A DNA stretch of 64,000 bases from Acinetobacter sp. ANC 3813 (GTDB lineage: Bacteria; Pseudomonadota; Gammaproteobacteria; Pseudomonadales; Moraxellaceae), in NCBI RefSeq assembly GCF_002135435.1, contig NZ_NEGK01000001.1:468879-532878 (forward strand), given 5' to 3'. The notes beneath the pieces are model-generated. The model had not been told where the DNA came from, searched no databases, and was given only the letters and a program-made list of their open reading frames with translations. Made by a program: the position numbers and the translations under genes. Positions within the stretch are counted from its first letter, which is position 1; every line of letters begins with the position of its first letter. Positions 16,505 to 25,784 of the stretch are shown in pieces.

Positions 16505-16728
16505 TTCATTTTCCTTTCAATCATTTCAGGGGAATGCTTATCTGTTGAAGCTAGAATACGAAAGATTTCCACATCGGTAAAACAGTAGTTTTTTATTATA
16601 ATAATCGAAATATTAGATCATTATATCCTTTCAATTCCTGTAAATCCATTGGCATTGCCTATAATAAAAAGAGACAACTTTTAGCCAATAATTTGCTTCT
16701 GAATCACTTTCTCTAAAATAATTTTTGA

Positions 16729-16908
16729 ATTTATATTGGCTATGCCTTGAAATATACCAGCGGCGATGATTTTAAACGACGCGATTTAGGCGTTGGCGTA
16801 GCTGCCCGCTTTAATCATGGTCTTGGATTTGACTATGAACGGCTTTATACCCATGACTCATGGAACACACAAGATATGCATCTGTTTGGTCTGCGCTATG
16901 AATGGTAA
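16729..16908 (+). pseudogene. 3'-terminal remnant of a beta-barrel outer membrane protein gene
   Basis: An open frame of 59 codons without a start codon, bounded upstream by TGA at 16726. The translation reads GYALKYTSGDDFKRRDLGVG, then ARFNHGLGFDYERLYTH and finally MHLFGLRYEW before TAA. Alternating polar and aromatic residues and the terminal aromatic residue are typical of the last strands of an outer membrane barrel. Its own terminator follows at 16922. The 5' part is gone from this place, so I read it as a decayed gene left after a deletion. Confidence 0.65.
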
Positions 16909-16921
16909 ACCACTGTAAAGA

Positions 16922-16959
16922 CCATAAAAAAAGCCCTGATCTTGGGGCTTTTTTTATGG
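16922..16959 (+). terminator. Strong bidirectional terminator
   Basis: Perfect 15-bp stem CCATAAAAAAAGCCC / GGGCTTTTTTTATGG, loop TGATCTTG. Ends the OMP remnant on + and the TauE/SafE gene on -. Confidence 0.88.
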
Positions 16960-16990
16960 CATGCAATCATACTCAGCATTGAATCAGCGC

Positions 16991-17791
16991 TTAAGCAAAA
17001 CCCTTAAACAAAAAGAACAAACCAATAACAACCAAGAGTACAGCAAAGCATTTTTTAAGCACTGCTGGCGATAGCGCATGCGCTGTTTTTGCGCCAAATT
17101 TAGCTGTCACAAAGCTCATCACACTGATGCCTAAAAAGGCATAAATATGTACAAAGCCAATGGTGTTGGGTACATCAATATGCTCTTTCATTCCAAAGAA
17201 CATAAAGCCTAAAGCGCCTGCAATTGCAATAGGTAAACCGCAAGCAGCAGAAGTTCCCACCGCTTTTTGCATAACAACACCATTATGACTTAAATAAGGT
17301 ACCGTTAAACTGCCGCCGCCAATGCCAAAAATGGCAGATGCAACACCAATAACCGCGCCCGCACCAATTTGTTTGCCTGTAGACGGTAAAGGCTTACTGG
17401 TATCCACGGCTTTTTTGGCGCCTGTAAACATGGTGTAAGACACCCAAAGCAAAAACACACCAATAATGAGCTGCAAATGCGTGCCTGACAAAATGCCCGC
17501 AATGCCCGCACCGACAAAGCAGCCAATCGCCATCGGTAAAACAAGGTTTTTAAAGACTGGCCACAGCACTGCACCATTTTTATTATGCGCCATCGTCGAG
17601 CTGATTGACGTCACCACAATGGTCGCTAATGATGTGCCCAGCGCCAATTGCATGATCACATCTGGGCTATACCCCATTTGCGTAAAGACCACATATAACA
17701 ATGGAACGATGATGGTTCCACCGCCCACACCAAAGAGTCCAGCGGCAAATCCTGCAAAGGCGCCAATAATTAAGAAAGTAATGAGTTCCAC
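16991..17791 (-). CDS. TauE/SafE family anion exporter
   Basis: About 266 aa with eight predicted membrane segments in two similar halves: GAFAGFAAGLFGVGGGTIIVP near the N-terminus and AVIGVASAIFGIGGGSLTVP in the second half are the duplicated family motif. Members move sulfite, sulfoacetate or related organosulfur anions across the inner membrane. I use GTG 17791 (VELITFLIIG); a TTG 42 bases upstream would add a stretch unlike the family. It lies downstream of the MesX-MesD-flavin reductase genes, so a role in sulfur handling is plausible. Confidence 0.85.
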   Translation of the reverse strand: MELITFLIIGAFAGFAAGLFGVGGGTIIVPLLYVVFTQMGYSPDVIMQLALGTSLATIVVTSISSTMAHNKNGAVLWPVFKNLVLPMAIGCFVGAGIAGILSGTHLQLIIGVFLLWVSYTMFTGAKKAVDTSKPLPSTGKQIGAGAVIGVASAIFGIGGGSLTVPYLSHNGVVMQKAVGTSAACGLPIAIAGALGFMFFGMKEHIDVPNTIGFVHIYAFLGISVMSFVTAKFGAKTAHALSPAVLKKCFAVLLVVIGLFFLFKGFA

Positions 17792-17867
17792 AATATACCG
17801 ATTTAAAATTAAGAGATATCTTGCATAAATCAAATATGAACTGCCATTCAGTAAATAATGAATGTTC

Positions 17868-17935
17868 CCTCTCCTTTTAAAGGAGAGGGCTAGGGAGAGG
17901 ATTTATATTCAAATGCCCCCTCATCTTAGCCTTCT
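17868..17935. repeat. CCCTCTCC/GGAGAGGG palindromic intergenic repeat
   Basis: CCCTCTCCTTTTAAAGGAGAGGG is a near-perfect palindrome (split here by its AT centre), followed by CTAGGGAGAGG and a second C-rich half CCCCCTCATCTTAGCCTTCTC. Related elements lie at 31868-31955 and 32782-32884. Confidence 0.6.
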
Positions 17936-18052
17936 CTTAGAGCCATATATGGCGAAAGTGAAGAAACTTTTCATTACTCATTTAATATCTCATTCTGATT
18001 TTTTGACATTTACAAGAAATCTAATATTGATTAAAAATAATTAACGAAGTGA

Positions 18053-18550
18053 TTAAGCCTCTTCAACCTGCCCCACTTGATGATAAGCGCGATTGAAATA
18101 CACGAGGCTTTGATCTTGTTCACTTTTTTGAATTGCAGCCACACGGCAAATAAAAATGCTGTGCGTACCCACTTCCTGAATTTGATCAATCTCGCAGTCA
18201 AAACTCACCAAAGCTTCTTCAAGCACAGGCGCGCCAGTTTCTAGCGTGGTCCAGTTGCCTTGACTAAAGCGCTCATCCGAACCGTATTTACTCGATGCAA
18301 ATACATTTGAAATGTGCTCATGTTCAGCAGCCAGTACATTCACTGTTAATATTTTATTTTCAATAAAATGTTCATGCGAACGTGATGATTTATTCATGCA
18401 TACCAATAAAGTTGGAGGCGTATCAGTGACGCTGCATACCGCAGATGCAGTAAATCCATAGCGGCCAGACATTCCTGCAGTCGTCACCACATTGACCGCG
18501 CTTGTTAATAATGACATTGCATTTTTAAAGTCTGTAGCTTGAATCATCAC
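18053..18550 (-). CDS. Flavin reductase-like FMN-binding protein
   Basis: The 165-aa protein has the split-barrel flavin reductase fold: FKNAMSLLTSAVNVVTT at the start, GFTASAVCSVTDTPPTLLVCMNKSS with the FMN-binding TASA..S motif, VNVLAAEHEHISNVFAS and the C-terminal RAYHQVGQ. Such enzymes use NAD(P)H to supply reduced flavin to a partner monooxygenase. It is the third gene after MesX and MesD on the same strand (176 bases after MesD). Since MesD/MesX methionine synthesis needs oxygen, this reductase is a good candidate partner, which is inference from position. Confidence 0.85.
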   Translation of the reverse strand: MMIQATDFKNAMSLLTSAVNVVTTAGMSGRYGFTASAVCSVTDTPPTLLVCMNKSSRSHEHFIENKILTVNVLAAEHEHISNVFASSKYGSDERFSQGNWTTLETGAPVLEEALVSFDCEIDQIQEVGTHSIFICRVAAIQKSEQDQSLVYFNRAYHQVGQVEEA

Positions 18551-18726
18551 TTTATTCCTCAGTCCCTTGTTTGGAACTGCATGTTTCCTATATGTTGATC
18601 TGCCTAATAATTTTGATAATTAGGCCAATAATTTGAATGCGTTTTGACAAAATTTTGAAATGAGGCAGTGTGCCCATTCATTGGACACACTGCGTTTTCA
18701 TACGATTCTTTGGTAAGTTTGAAAGA

Positions 18727-19755
18727 TTAAGCAGAAAGCTCTTTACGGATAATGTCCGCACCTGCGCTCAATGCATTTAACTTGCCGCGCGCCACTTCAC
18801 GAGGCAATGGCGCCATACCGCAGTTGGTAGAAGGGTAAAGCTTGTCTGCATCCACAAATTGCAATGCTTTACGCAGGGTATTCGCCACTTCTTCAGGTGT
18901 TTCCACTTGATTTGTAGCTACATCAATCGCACCCACCATCACTTTTTTACCGCGGATCAATTCAATTAAATCCATCGGTACACGTGAGTTTTGGCATTCT
19001 AAAGATACGATATCAATTTTAGACTGCTGCAGTTTCGGGAACGCTTCTTCGTATTGGCGCCATTCAGAACCTAAAGTCTTTTTCCAGTCTGTGTTGGCTT
19101 TAATACCGTAGCCATAGCAAATGTGCACCGCAGTTTCACATTTCAGACCTTCCAGCGCACGTTCTAGAGTTGCCACGCCCCAGTCGTTCACTTCATCAAA
19201 GAATACGTTAAATGCAGGCTCGTCAAACTGGATAATATCCACGCCTGCAGCTTCTAATTCACGCGCTTCTTGGTTCAGAATTTTGGCAAATTCCCAAGCC
19301 AATTTTTCACGGCTCTTATAATGACCATCATAAAGTGTATCAATCATGGTCATTGGACCAGGCAAAGCCCATTTAATTGGCTGATTGGTTTGGCTGCGCA
19401 AGAATTTCGCATCTTCGACAAAGACCGGTTTTTGACGGCTGACTGCGCCCACGACGCTGGGAACGCTCGCATCATAACGGTTGCGGATACGTACAGTTTC
19501 GCGTTTTTCGAAATCTACGCCATCCAAATGCTCAATAAAGGTGGTCACAAAATGCTGGCGGGTTTGCTCGCCATCACTGACAATATCAATGCCTGCATGC
19601 ACTTGTTCTTGCAATGACAAACGCAAAGCATCCTGTTTGGCTTCAAGCAATTGCTCGCCTTCTAGTTTCCAAGGAGACCAAAGCTTTTCTGGCTCTGCAA
19701 GCCAAGAGGGTTTCGGTAAGCTGCCCGCTGTTGATGTTGGGAGTAAAATCGCCAT
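18727..19755 (-). CDS. mesD: MesD-type core methionine synthase
   Basis: The 342-aa protein is the catalytic half of cobalamin-independent MetE without the N-terminal domain. STAGSLPKP opens the barrel, SDGEQTRQHF follows, and the zinc ligands are visible as VHICYGYG (His, Cys), SLECQNSR (Glu) and STNCGMAPL (Cys). Short MetE-like proteins paired with a DUF1852 protein are the MesD family, described as folate-independent and oxygen-requiring methionine synthases in aerobes including Acinetobacter. The DUF1852 gene lies directly upstream (84 bp). The methyl donor is not established. Confidence 0.9.
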   Translation of the reverse strand: MAILLPTSTAGSLPKPSWLAEPEKLWSPWKLEGEQLLEAKQDALRLSLQEQVHAGIDIVSDGEQTRQHFVTTFIEHLDGVDFEKRETVRIRNRYDASVPSVVGAVSRQKPVFVEDAKFLRSQTNQPIKWALPGPMTMIDTLYDGHYKSREKLAWEFAKILNQEARELEAAGVDIIQFDEPAFNVFFDEVNDWGVATLERALEGLKCETAVHICYGYGIKANTDWKKTLGSEWRQYEEAFPKLQQSKIDIVSLECQNSRVPMDLIELIRGKKVMVGAIDVATNQVETPEEVANTLRKALQFVDADKLYPSTNCGMAPLPREVARGKLNALSAGADIIRKELSA

Positions 19756-19839
19756 ATTAAATCTTCTATCTTTAAATTCTTTATCAAAAAATCAATTTCT
19801 TGCACATGCAAGAAATCTAGTGTCTAAATCAAATTGCGA

Positions 19840-20823
19840 TTAGGCAGCACTTTCAACAGTAAAGTTGGCAGCCCATTCATCCAAAATGTCTTTATATGGC
19901 TTAATGAAGTTTTCTTCAGTCCATTTGCCCTGTTTTACTGCCAATTGACCACGTTCAACACGGTCATATACCACTTGAGTCAGTGAGAAATCTTGATAGT
20001 TCAAGCTTGGCTGATATACCAAACCTGCCACTGAATTGGTATTGTAAATTTCAGGACGATATACTTTTTGGAAGCTTTCCATCGTGCTGATCGCACTGAT
20101 CAATTCAAAATCTGTGTAGTCGCTCAGCAAGTTATTTGCAGAATAGAAAGCCAATGGCGCAGTTGCATTTTCAGGTTTAAAATATCGGACGCTTAAGCCC
20201 ATTTTTGCAAAGTATTCATCGGTACGTGAATAATCATCATTGGTGTATTCCACACCTAAAATAGGATGCACATTGGCAGTACGGTAATAGGTTTTAGTCG
20301 TTGACACGCTTAAACAAATCACCGGCTGTTTTTTAAATTCGGCTTTAAAAACCTCTGAATTTACAAGGTGCTGATACAGCTTGCCGTGTAAATCACCAAA
20401 GTCTTCTGGCTTTTCATTGAACTTGCAACCTAGTGCTGGCAATACCACGCTAAAGTCATAATCACGCACATAAGATGAAAAACTGTTGCCAATCATGCCT
20501 TCAATACGTTCATTGGTTTTATGGTCGATAATGGTACTTTTTAAAGTTTCAATAAATGGGAAAGTTTGACCATTCCCTTCTACATCAAGCTCTGCAGAAA
20601 TAATGTCAATTTCTAGTGAATAGCGGTCTGCATTAGGGTTGTCACAGCTTGCCAAAGTATTGAAGCGGTTGTTGATCATTGCCAATGTACGGCGTAAGTT
20701 TTCTTCACGGTGTTCACCGCGTGCTAAATTGGCAAAGTTTGTAGTTTGGCGTGTGTTATTTGATGGTTCGTAGTTCTCATCAAAACGAATTTTTTTAATT
20801 GAACATTGAAATGCTGTACTCAT
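19840..20823 (-). CDS. mesX: MesX (DUF1852), partner of MesD
   Basis: The 327-aa protein fits DUF1852: CSIKKIRFDENYEPSNNTRQTTNFANLARG at the N-terminus (given in parts) is the family hallmark, with HPILGVEYTNDDYSRTDEYFAKMGL in the middle. Genetic work has shown that MesD function depends on MesX and oxygen. MesX probably makes or delivers the methyl group, but its reaction is unknown to me. First gene of a mesX-mesD-flavin reductase row. The long upstream spacer (445 bp) shows no riboswitch I can recognise. Confidence 0.9.
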   Translation of the reverse strand: MSTAFQCSIKKIRFDENYEPSNNTRQTTNFANLARGEHREENLRRTLAMINNRFNTLASCDNPNADRYSLEIDIISAELDVEGNGQTFPFIETLKSTIIDHKTNERIEGMIGNSFSSYVRDYDFSVVLPALGCKFNEKPEDFGDLHGKLYQHLVNSEVFKAEFKKQPVICLSVSTTKTYYRTANVHPILGVEYTNDDYSRTDEYFAKMGLSVRYFKPENATAPLAFYSANNLLSDYTDFELISAISTMESFQKVYRPEIYNTNSVAGLVYQPSLNYQDFSLTQVVYDRVERGQLAVKQGKWTEENFIKPYKDILDEWAANFTVESAA

Positions 20824-21268
20824 GGAGATTCACAACCCTAAAAATAAAATATCAAAATTTCTGTCTGGGTTAAGTTATACGTGAACATAAAGATGAATAA
20901 AAATGATTTAACCTCAACACAAAGTGAGTGAAATTCATGTTTGTTGATTTTATCAGATGCATTTGTTCAACTGAGAGCGATAAAAACAGATCAGATAAAA
21001 ATAATCACGCACAATAATTTTTACTAAAATATTGAATAAACAGTAAGTTAATTATTTTTCTTAACAAAGTTCTATTACAGCATAGAGCCGTACTGATGAA
21101 GTGAATGAAAACTTGGCTTTCAGAAGAGTCACCATTGGAATTCGGTGATTTATTCAGCTAAATGAATTTAGCTCATCTTAAGCTGAGAAAAGATCAAGCT
21201 CTTCATTCTTTATGGTGCATCTAAATCTTTAAAATATCAGGTATCAGTGAATCCATTCTTTTATAACG
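20824..21268. other. 445-bp divergent spacer mesX / queH
   Basis: AT-rich, with no ORF, strong hairpin or recognised riboswitch. Promoters for mesX and queH must lie here. I looked for MetR-type TGAA-N5-TTCA and MetJ-type AGACGTCT boxes and found no clear copy. Confidence 0.5.
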
Positions 21269-21940
21269 ATGATGTCTAACAAACTTGAACGCCAAAAACT
21301 GACTTTACCCAAAGGTCATGACAAACTTCTGCTCCACTCTTGCTGTGCGCCCTGTTCTGGCGAAGTCATGGAAACCTTAATTGAATCCGGCATCAATTTT
21401 TCCATCTTCTTTTACAATCCGAATATTCATCCCGTCAAAGAATATGAAATACGCAAAGAGGAAAATATCCGCTTTGCGGAAAAGCATAATATTCCGTTTA
21501 TCGACTGTGATTACGACACAGACAACTGGTTTGAACGCGCTAAAGGCATGGAGAATGAACCTGAAAAAGGCATCCGCTGTACCATGTGTTTTGATATGCG
21601 CTTTGAACGCACCGCCCTGTATGCGTCAGAACATGGCTTTAGCCTGATCAGCAGTTCATTGGGTATTTCACGCTGGAAAAATATGAATCAGATCAATGAT
21701 TGCGGTCATCGCTCTGCTTCACATTATTCAGGTATTACATACTGGGACTATAACTGGCGTAAAAATGGCGGCGTAGTGCGTATGCTGGAAATCAGCAAGA
21801 ATGAAGAATTTTATCAGCAGGAATACTGTGGCTGTGTATATTCACTGCGGGATACCAACCGCTGGCGCATGAGTCAAGGCCGTGACCGCATCAAACTGGG
21901 TGTAAAATTTTATTCCAATGCCATGGACGATGAAGATTAA
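21269..21940 (+). CDS. queH: Epoxyqueuosine reductase QueH
   Basis: The 223-aa protein has the QueH cysteine pattern: [16 protein letters not shown] near the N-terminus, [16 protein letters not shown] in the middle and [17 protein letters not shown] near the end, which bind a 4Fe-4S cluster and an adjacent metal. QueH performs the last step of queuosine biosynthesis in tRNA, reducing epoxyqueuosine, as a non-homologous substitute of QueG. Tyr/Asp-rich [13 protein letters not shown] is also conserved. The start may be ATG 21269 or 21272. Convergent with the MTHFR-like gene, ten bases apart. Confidence 0.93.
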   Translation: MMSNKLERQKLTLPKGHDKLLLHSCCAPCSGEVMETLIESGINFSIFFYNPNIHPVKEYEIRKEENIRFAEKHNIPFIDCDYDTDNWFERAKGMENEPEKGIRCTMCFDMRFERTALYASEHGFSLISSSLGISRWKNMNQINDCGHRSASHYSGITYWDYNWRKNGGVVRMLEISKNEEFYQQEYCGCVYSLRDTNRWRMSQGRDRIKLGVKFYSNAMDDED

Positions 21941-21950
21941 CGGCCTTCCC

Positions 21951-23345
21951 TTAAGCCTCTGAAGTCAAATACCAATTTTTCCAAGAGCTGGTGCCGCGCA
22001 CTTCAATTGGCACAGTTGCGATCAGTTTATCTTTTAAAATTTCAGTCTGTTCAACGGCTTTAGCGAGTCTGGCTTTGACCGAATGAATGCATTCACGGTC
22101 CCCAAATTCACAGCGGTCTAAACTCGTGCCGCCGCATGGCCCATTGGCCAAACCCTTGGGGCAAGTTTCTGGGCAAATATATAAAGTATCTCCCAGGCGG
22201 CACTGCCCGCAGCTCTCACAGCCCACAATACTATGCTTACTGATATGTTCCGTTTTCAGCAAGGTTTTTGCAGCTGCCCTGCGTTCCCAAAAGGGCGAGT
22301 TGAAAATAAATCTTCCGACGCCTTTGGCAATTTTTGAATCAAAAAAAGCATCATGCATGACATGCAATTGATGATATTTCATGATCTGACCCGAAGATGG
22401 CGGGCGTGAAAAATCAGCCGGCTCCGGCATCAGCTCTTTGCCTGTTTTGATTTGCCATAATGACGTCCACAAAGCCTCAAGCGCGTGTAAATCCAAATGA
22501 CGGTATTCCTCGATATAGCTTTCCAGCAGCATCTGCTCTTCTGGCTTATGACAGGCAGATAAATCCACCCCTGCAAAACCCAAGTGTTGGCAGATTAAAA
22601 TCTGTAAGGCGCAGCGCAGATAAACCCGTTCGCTCAGCCCTGCCTGCTTTTCTTCCGCCAAAACTTTGAGCATATGGGGGGTAATGACAATCCCAGCCAC
22701 TTTATGTTTCAGCATAAAATTGGCGCGCGCTAAACTGAGCGGCATCACGCATGCAAGGATATTCTGAGTATAGTGATGCCGTTTTAAAAATGCCTGAGCC
22801 TGCTTGAGCGCCTCGATGTCATAGCCTAATTGGGTAACAATAAAATCGGCGCCGGCTTTAATTTTCTTATGCAGCTTTAAATATTGCGCATCACGTTCAG
22901 CTTCAGCATATTTAAATGGATTAAATGCAACACCAATGCAAAAACCGCCAGACTCTTTGGCCGCCATAACGGCATTGACCGACTCTAAATAGCGGCTGCG
23001 CTCTGCGCTGTCATTTCCTTTGTGATGCTCTTTCAGCTTATCTCCAGTCAGCAAAAGTAAGTTTTGAATATCAGCAGCTTTTGCTTGCTGCAAGAAATAT
23101 TCTAAATCCTGAATATCCCGCCCCTTGCCAGCAAAATGCAGCACTTTTTCAACTGCATCTGGATATTGCCTGCTCGCGTCAAGCGGCGCCATGTCATGAT
23201 CAGAATGTACCCGGTCTGCCAACGTCATCATTGCAGGATAACCGGCAAATACCGTTTTCACGGGAAAGACTTCATTGAATGAGCTGAGATATTCCACTAG
23301 GACACAAAATTTGTTTTGCTGGAAATAGGAAAATAATTGAGACAT
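21951..23345 (-). CDS. MetF-like methylenetetrahydrofolate reductase with C-terminal Fe-S (MTHFR_C) domain
   Basis: Residues ~1-300 form a MetF-type TIM barrel (FCVLVEYLS, then NLLLLTGDK, GADFIVTQLGYD and GIVITPHM). The C-terminal ~130 residues carry the MTHFR_C cysteine set CESCGQCRLGDTLYICPETC, then CPKGLANGPCGG and DRCEFGDREC, probably for an iron-sulfur cluster. Two-domain proteins of this sort occur in C1 and demethylation pathways and beside cobalamin enzymes. No methyltransferase subunit lies beside it here. Given MesXD 1.1 kb away, a link to methyl supply is attractive, but nothing in the sequence proves it. Confidence 0.8.
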   Translation of the reverse strand: MSQLFSYFQQNKFCVLVEYLSSFNEVFPVKTVFAGYPAMMTLADRVHSDHDMAPLDASRQYPDAVEKVLHFAGKGRDIQDLEYFLQQAKAADIQNLLLLTGDKLKEHHKGNDSAERSRYLESVNAVMAAKESGGFCIGVAFNPFKYAEAERDAQYLKLHKKIKAGADFIVTQLGYDIEALKQAQAFLKRHHYTQNILACVMPLSLARANFMLKHKVAGIVITPHMLKVLAEEKQAGLSERVYLRCALQILICQHLGFAGVDLSACHKPEEQMLLESYIEEYRHLDLHALEALWTSLWQIKTGKELMPEPADFSRPPSSGQIMKYHQLHVMHDAFFDSKIAKGVGRFIFNSPFWERRAAAKTLLKTEHISKHSIVGCESCGQCRLGDTLYICPETCPKGLANGPCGGTSLDRCEFGDRECIHSVKARLAKAVEQTEILKDKLIATVPIEVRGTSSWKNWYLTSEA

Positions 23346-23585
23346 GCAGATTGAGAGATTTAAAGCATCAAAAGAGAATGCGCTAAATTATAGGCTAAAA
23401 ATAGAAATGCGGCCTGCTGCAAATGTTAAAATCATGCGGCCACTTCTATCAAAAATAAATAGCCCGTCTCATGCTTATTTATGGTGTTGTACATATTTCA
23501 TTTTGATTTCAATACCATGTGGCAGGTTCAACTTCAGAAATGTAAAAATGAGTTCAATACTGCCATCACCCTTTTTTCTTGCACA

Positions 23586-23613
23586 AAAAAACCCGATTTA
23601 AATCGGGTTTTTT
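23586..23613 (-). terminator. ssb terminator
   Basis: Perfect 14-bp stem AAAAAACCCGATTT / AAATCGGGTTTTTT, flanked by A and T runs on both sides. Confidence 0.88.
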
Positions 23614-23634
23614 AAAATTCATTACATATATGAT

Positions 23635-24219
23635 CTAGAACGGAAGATCATCGTCCAAATCTGCTGGAGCTGCTGCTGGCGCTGCTTGCGGCTTAGGTGC
23701 AAAACTGCTTGGGTTATTGTTGGCATAGCCATTGCCTTGTGCATTGCCGCCTTGATTGCCATAACCGCTTTGGCTAGCGCCGCCTTGATTGCCGTAACCG
23801 CTCTGCTGGTTATTGTTATAACCGCCTTGCTGGTTATTATTGAATCGCGGCTGTTCAAAGCTTTGACCCTGCTCACCTTGCGGACGGCTGCTGTCCAGCA
23901 TTTGCATCTGTTCACCGCGAATTTCAGTCGTATAGCGCTCTTGACCATTTTGGTCTGTCCATTGACGGGTACGCAATGAACCTTCAATGTACACTTTAGA
24001 GCCTTTGCGCAGGTATTGCTGAGCAATTTCACCTAAACGGTTATGCAGCACAATACGGTGCCATTCCGTTTGTTCTTTGCGCTCGCCAGTACTTTTATCT
24101 GTCCACGAATCGCTGGTCGCGATAGAGAACTGAGTTAGCGAACCGCCATTCGGGAAAGTTTTTGTTTCAGGATCTCGACCTAAAGTACCAACTAAAATGA
24201 CCTTATTAACACCACGCAT
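23635..24219 (-). CDS. ssb: Single-stranded DNA-binding protein
   Basis: The N-terminal OB fold (residues 1-112: [54 protein letters not shown]) is followed by a ~70-residue glycine, asparagine and glutamine-rich linker containing near-repeats GYGNQGG and GYNNNQQ. The acidic tip DDDLPF is the binding site for partner proteins in replication, recombination and repair. 194 aa is normal for Acinetobacter-type SSB. It is downstream of the YajR-like MFS gene on the same strand (51 bases). Confidence 0.97.
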   Translation of the reverse strand: MRGVNKVILVGTLGRDPETKTFPNGGSLTQFSIATSDSWTDKSTGERKEQTEWHRIVLHNRLGEIAQQYLRKGSKVYIEGSLRTRQWTDQNGQERYTTEIRGEQMQMLDSSRPQGEQGQSFEQPRFNNNQQGGYNNNQQSGYGNQGGASQSGYGNQGGNAQGNGYANNNPSSFAPKPQAAPAAAPADLDDDLPF

Positions 24220-24270
24220 CTGAGGTAATCTTCCTATTTGTTTCTATTATTTACTTTATAAGAGTTATGC

Positions 24271-25635
24271 TTAAATGGCTAGCTCTTTCCCTAACAACTG
24301 CGTTAAGTGCTGTCGCGCTGGCTCATCTATGAGCTGCTTATCCACTTTTATATACGCCACTTGCTGGTCAGACATCACCACGACCTCTTCAATACCACGA
24401 ATTGCCAAAAGCTGAGAAGTCCATTCATCCGTTTCTTTACCTTCCGGCAAGCTGAAAACCACTGAAGATAAATAGCGCGGCTGCGCCAAACCAAAGCTGA
24501 TGAACAGCCAAAGAACCGCAATAGCAGTCAGAATACCCCAGCCCATGGCCGTATTATTCAACAGCAGGAGCTGGCCGCCCAGCATGCCGCCAAAAAACGC
24601 GCCTAAAAACTGCGAACTGGCATTCACGCCCATAGCCGTGGCTTTCGACTGAATTGGCGCCGCTTTTGACAGCCAAGACGGCAGCAGCGCTTCCATCACG
24701 TTAAAGGCAATAAAAAATAAGCCCAGCCCCGTCAGCAGAATATATTTGGATTCATAGCCAAAAATCAGTACAGCAAGACCCAAAATAATGCCGCCAATGG
24801 CGGTGAGGAAAATGCCGCGCATTTTGCGGTATTTCTCTGCCAAAATAATACTTGGGAAAGCAAAAAACAGGCTGATCACCAGCAAAGGCAAATACACCAA
24901 ACCATGGCTGGACAGCGGAATTTTGGCAAAATCAATCAGCTGCGACGGCATATAAATAAACATTGCTGTCAGCAGCAAATGTAGCGCAAATACCGATACA
25001 TGCAGACGGTTTAGGCTGCCCATTTTCAGCACTTGCTTCAGCTGCGTCAGGTAGCCTTGCTGATAATTACGGTGATGGCGGGTGACTTTCGGCACCAGCA
25101 GCAGCATGGAAATTGCCGCCAAGCCCATAATAGTCGTCACCCAAAACAGGCCAGAAATGCCGACGAGACCTGTCAGCCACGGCCCAATGCTGAATGCCAC
25201 CACAAAGGATAAGCCAATGCTCATACCCATCGCAGCCATGGCTTTGGTGCGCTGTTCTTCACGGGTCACATCCGCCAAAAGCGCCATAACCACCGCGCTG
25301 ACAGCGCCGCCGCCAGCAATTGCACGGCCGATAATCACGCCATAAATGGTTTCAGACATGGCAGCAATGGCGCCGCCCAATGCAAACAGCAAAAGGCCGA
25401 AGACCACCAGCGGCTTACGGCTGTAGCGGTCTGCAATCAAGCTGAAAGGAATCTGTAAAATGGCTTGCGTTAATCCGTACACGCCCACCGCCAAACCAAT
25501 CAGCGCAGGCGTTGCATATTGATAAGACTGCCCCGCCACAGAAAAGACCGGGATAATCATGAACAGGCCCAACATGCGCAATGCAAAAATACTGCTTAGG
25601 GCAAAAGTTGAGCGGCGTTCTAAAGCATTCATCAT
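24271..25635 (-). CDS. yajR: YajR-like MFS transporter with C-terminal YAM domain
   Basis: 454 aa with twelve membrane segments and the MFS motif A variant QIPFSLIADRYSRKPLVVFG after TM2, GRAIAGGGA in TM4. The last ~65 residues (TDEWTSQLLAIRGIEEVVVMSDQQVAYIKVDKQLID in parts) form a ferredoxin-like YAM domain, the distinguishing trait of YajR against other drug-type MFS carriers. Natural substrate is unknown; proton-coupled efflux is likely. Adjacent to ssb and on the same strand; the start can be 25635 or 25632. Confidence 0.85.
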   Translation of the reverse strand: MMNALERRSTFALSSIFALRMLGLFMIIPVFSVAGQSYQYATPALIGLAVGVYGLTQAILQIPFSLIADRYSRKPLVVFGLLLFALGGAIAAMSETIYGVIIGRAIAGGGAVSAVVMALLADVTREEQRTKAMAAMGMSIGLSFVVAFSIGPWLTGLVGISGLFWVTTIMGLAAISMLLLVPKVTRHHRNYQQGYLTQLKQVLKMGSLNRLHVSVFALHLLLTAMFIYMPSQLIDFAKIPLSSHGLVYLPLLVISLFFAFPSIILAEKYRKMRGIFLTAIGGIILGLAVLIFGYESKYILLTGLGLFFIAFNVMEALLPSWLSKAAPIQSKATAMGVNASSQFLGAFFGGMLGGQLLLLNNTAMGWGILTAIAVLWLFISFGLAQPRYLSSVVFSLPEGKETDEWTSQLLAIRGIEEVVVMSDQQVAYIKVDKQLIDEPARQHLTQLLGKELAI

Positions 25636-25730
25636 ATCAAAAGCATAAATTCAGGGATTAACAGATAGCGATATCCTACATCATTCCAGCAGCCTGCGCT
25701 GAGGTATTCATGTACTCGCCAGAGAATAAA

Positions 25731-25755
25731 AAAGGGCGCAATCAATGCGCCCTTT
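25731..25755 (-). terminator. Terminator after DUF475 gene
   Basis: 10-bp perfect stem AAAGGGCGCA / TGCGCCCTTT around ATCAA; minus-strand side is followed by TTTATTC. Confidence 0.8.
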
Positions 25756-25784
25756 AAGTATAACCGCTTTTCATGAAGCGTAAA

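Larger units (their letters stand above)
16505..16990. other. Spacer with AT-rich ahpC promoter region and an OMP gene remnant
   Basis: The first ~200 bp are AT-rich and should contain the ahpC promoter on the minus strand. The second half is a gene fragment (16729-16908) and a strong terminator. Confidence 0.6.

Noticed and set aside
20824-21268. SAM or cobalamin riboswitch upstream of mesX
   Set aside because: No conserved core or strong multi-helix structure visible.
23702-23880. Tandem short repeats as a possible CRISPR-like array
   Set aside because: They are in-frame codon repeats of the SSB linker (GYGNQGG type), not spaced identical repeats; no CRISPR array is seen anywhere in the window.
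23686-23979. Long plus-strand frame opposite ssb
   Set aside because: It is a by-product of the Gly/Asn/Gln-rich linker repeats in ssb read backwards.
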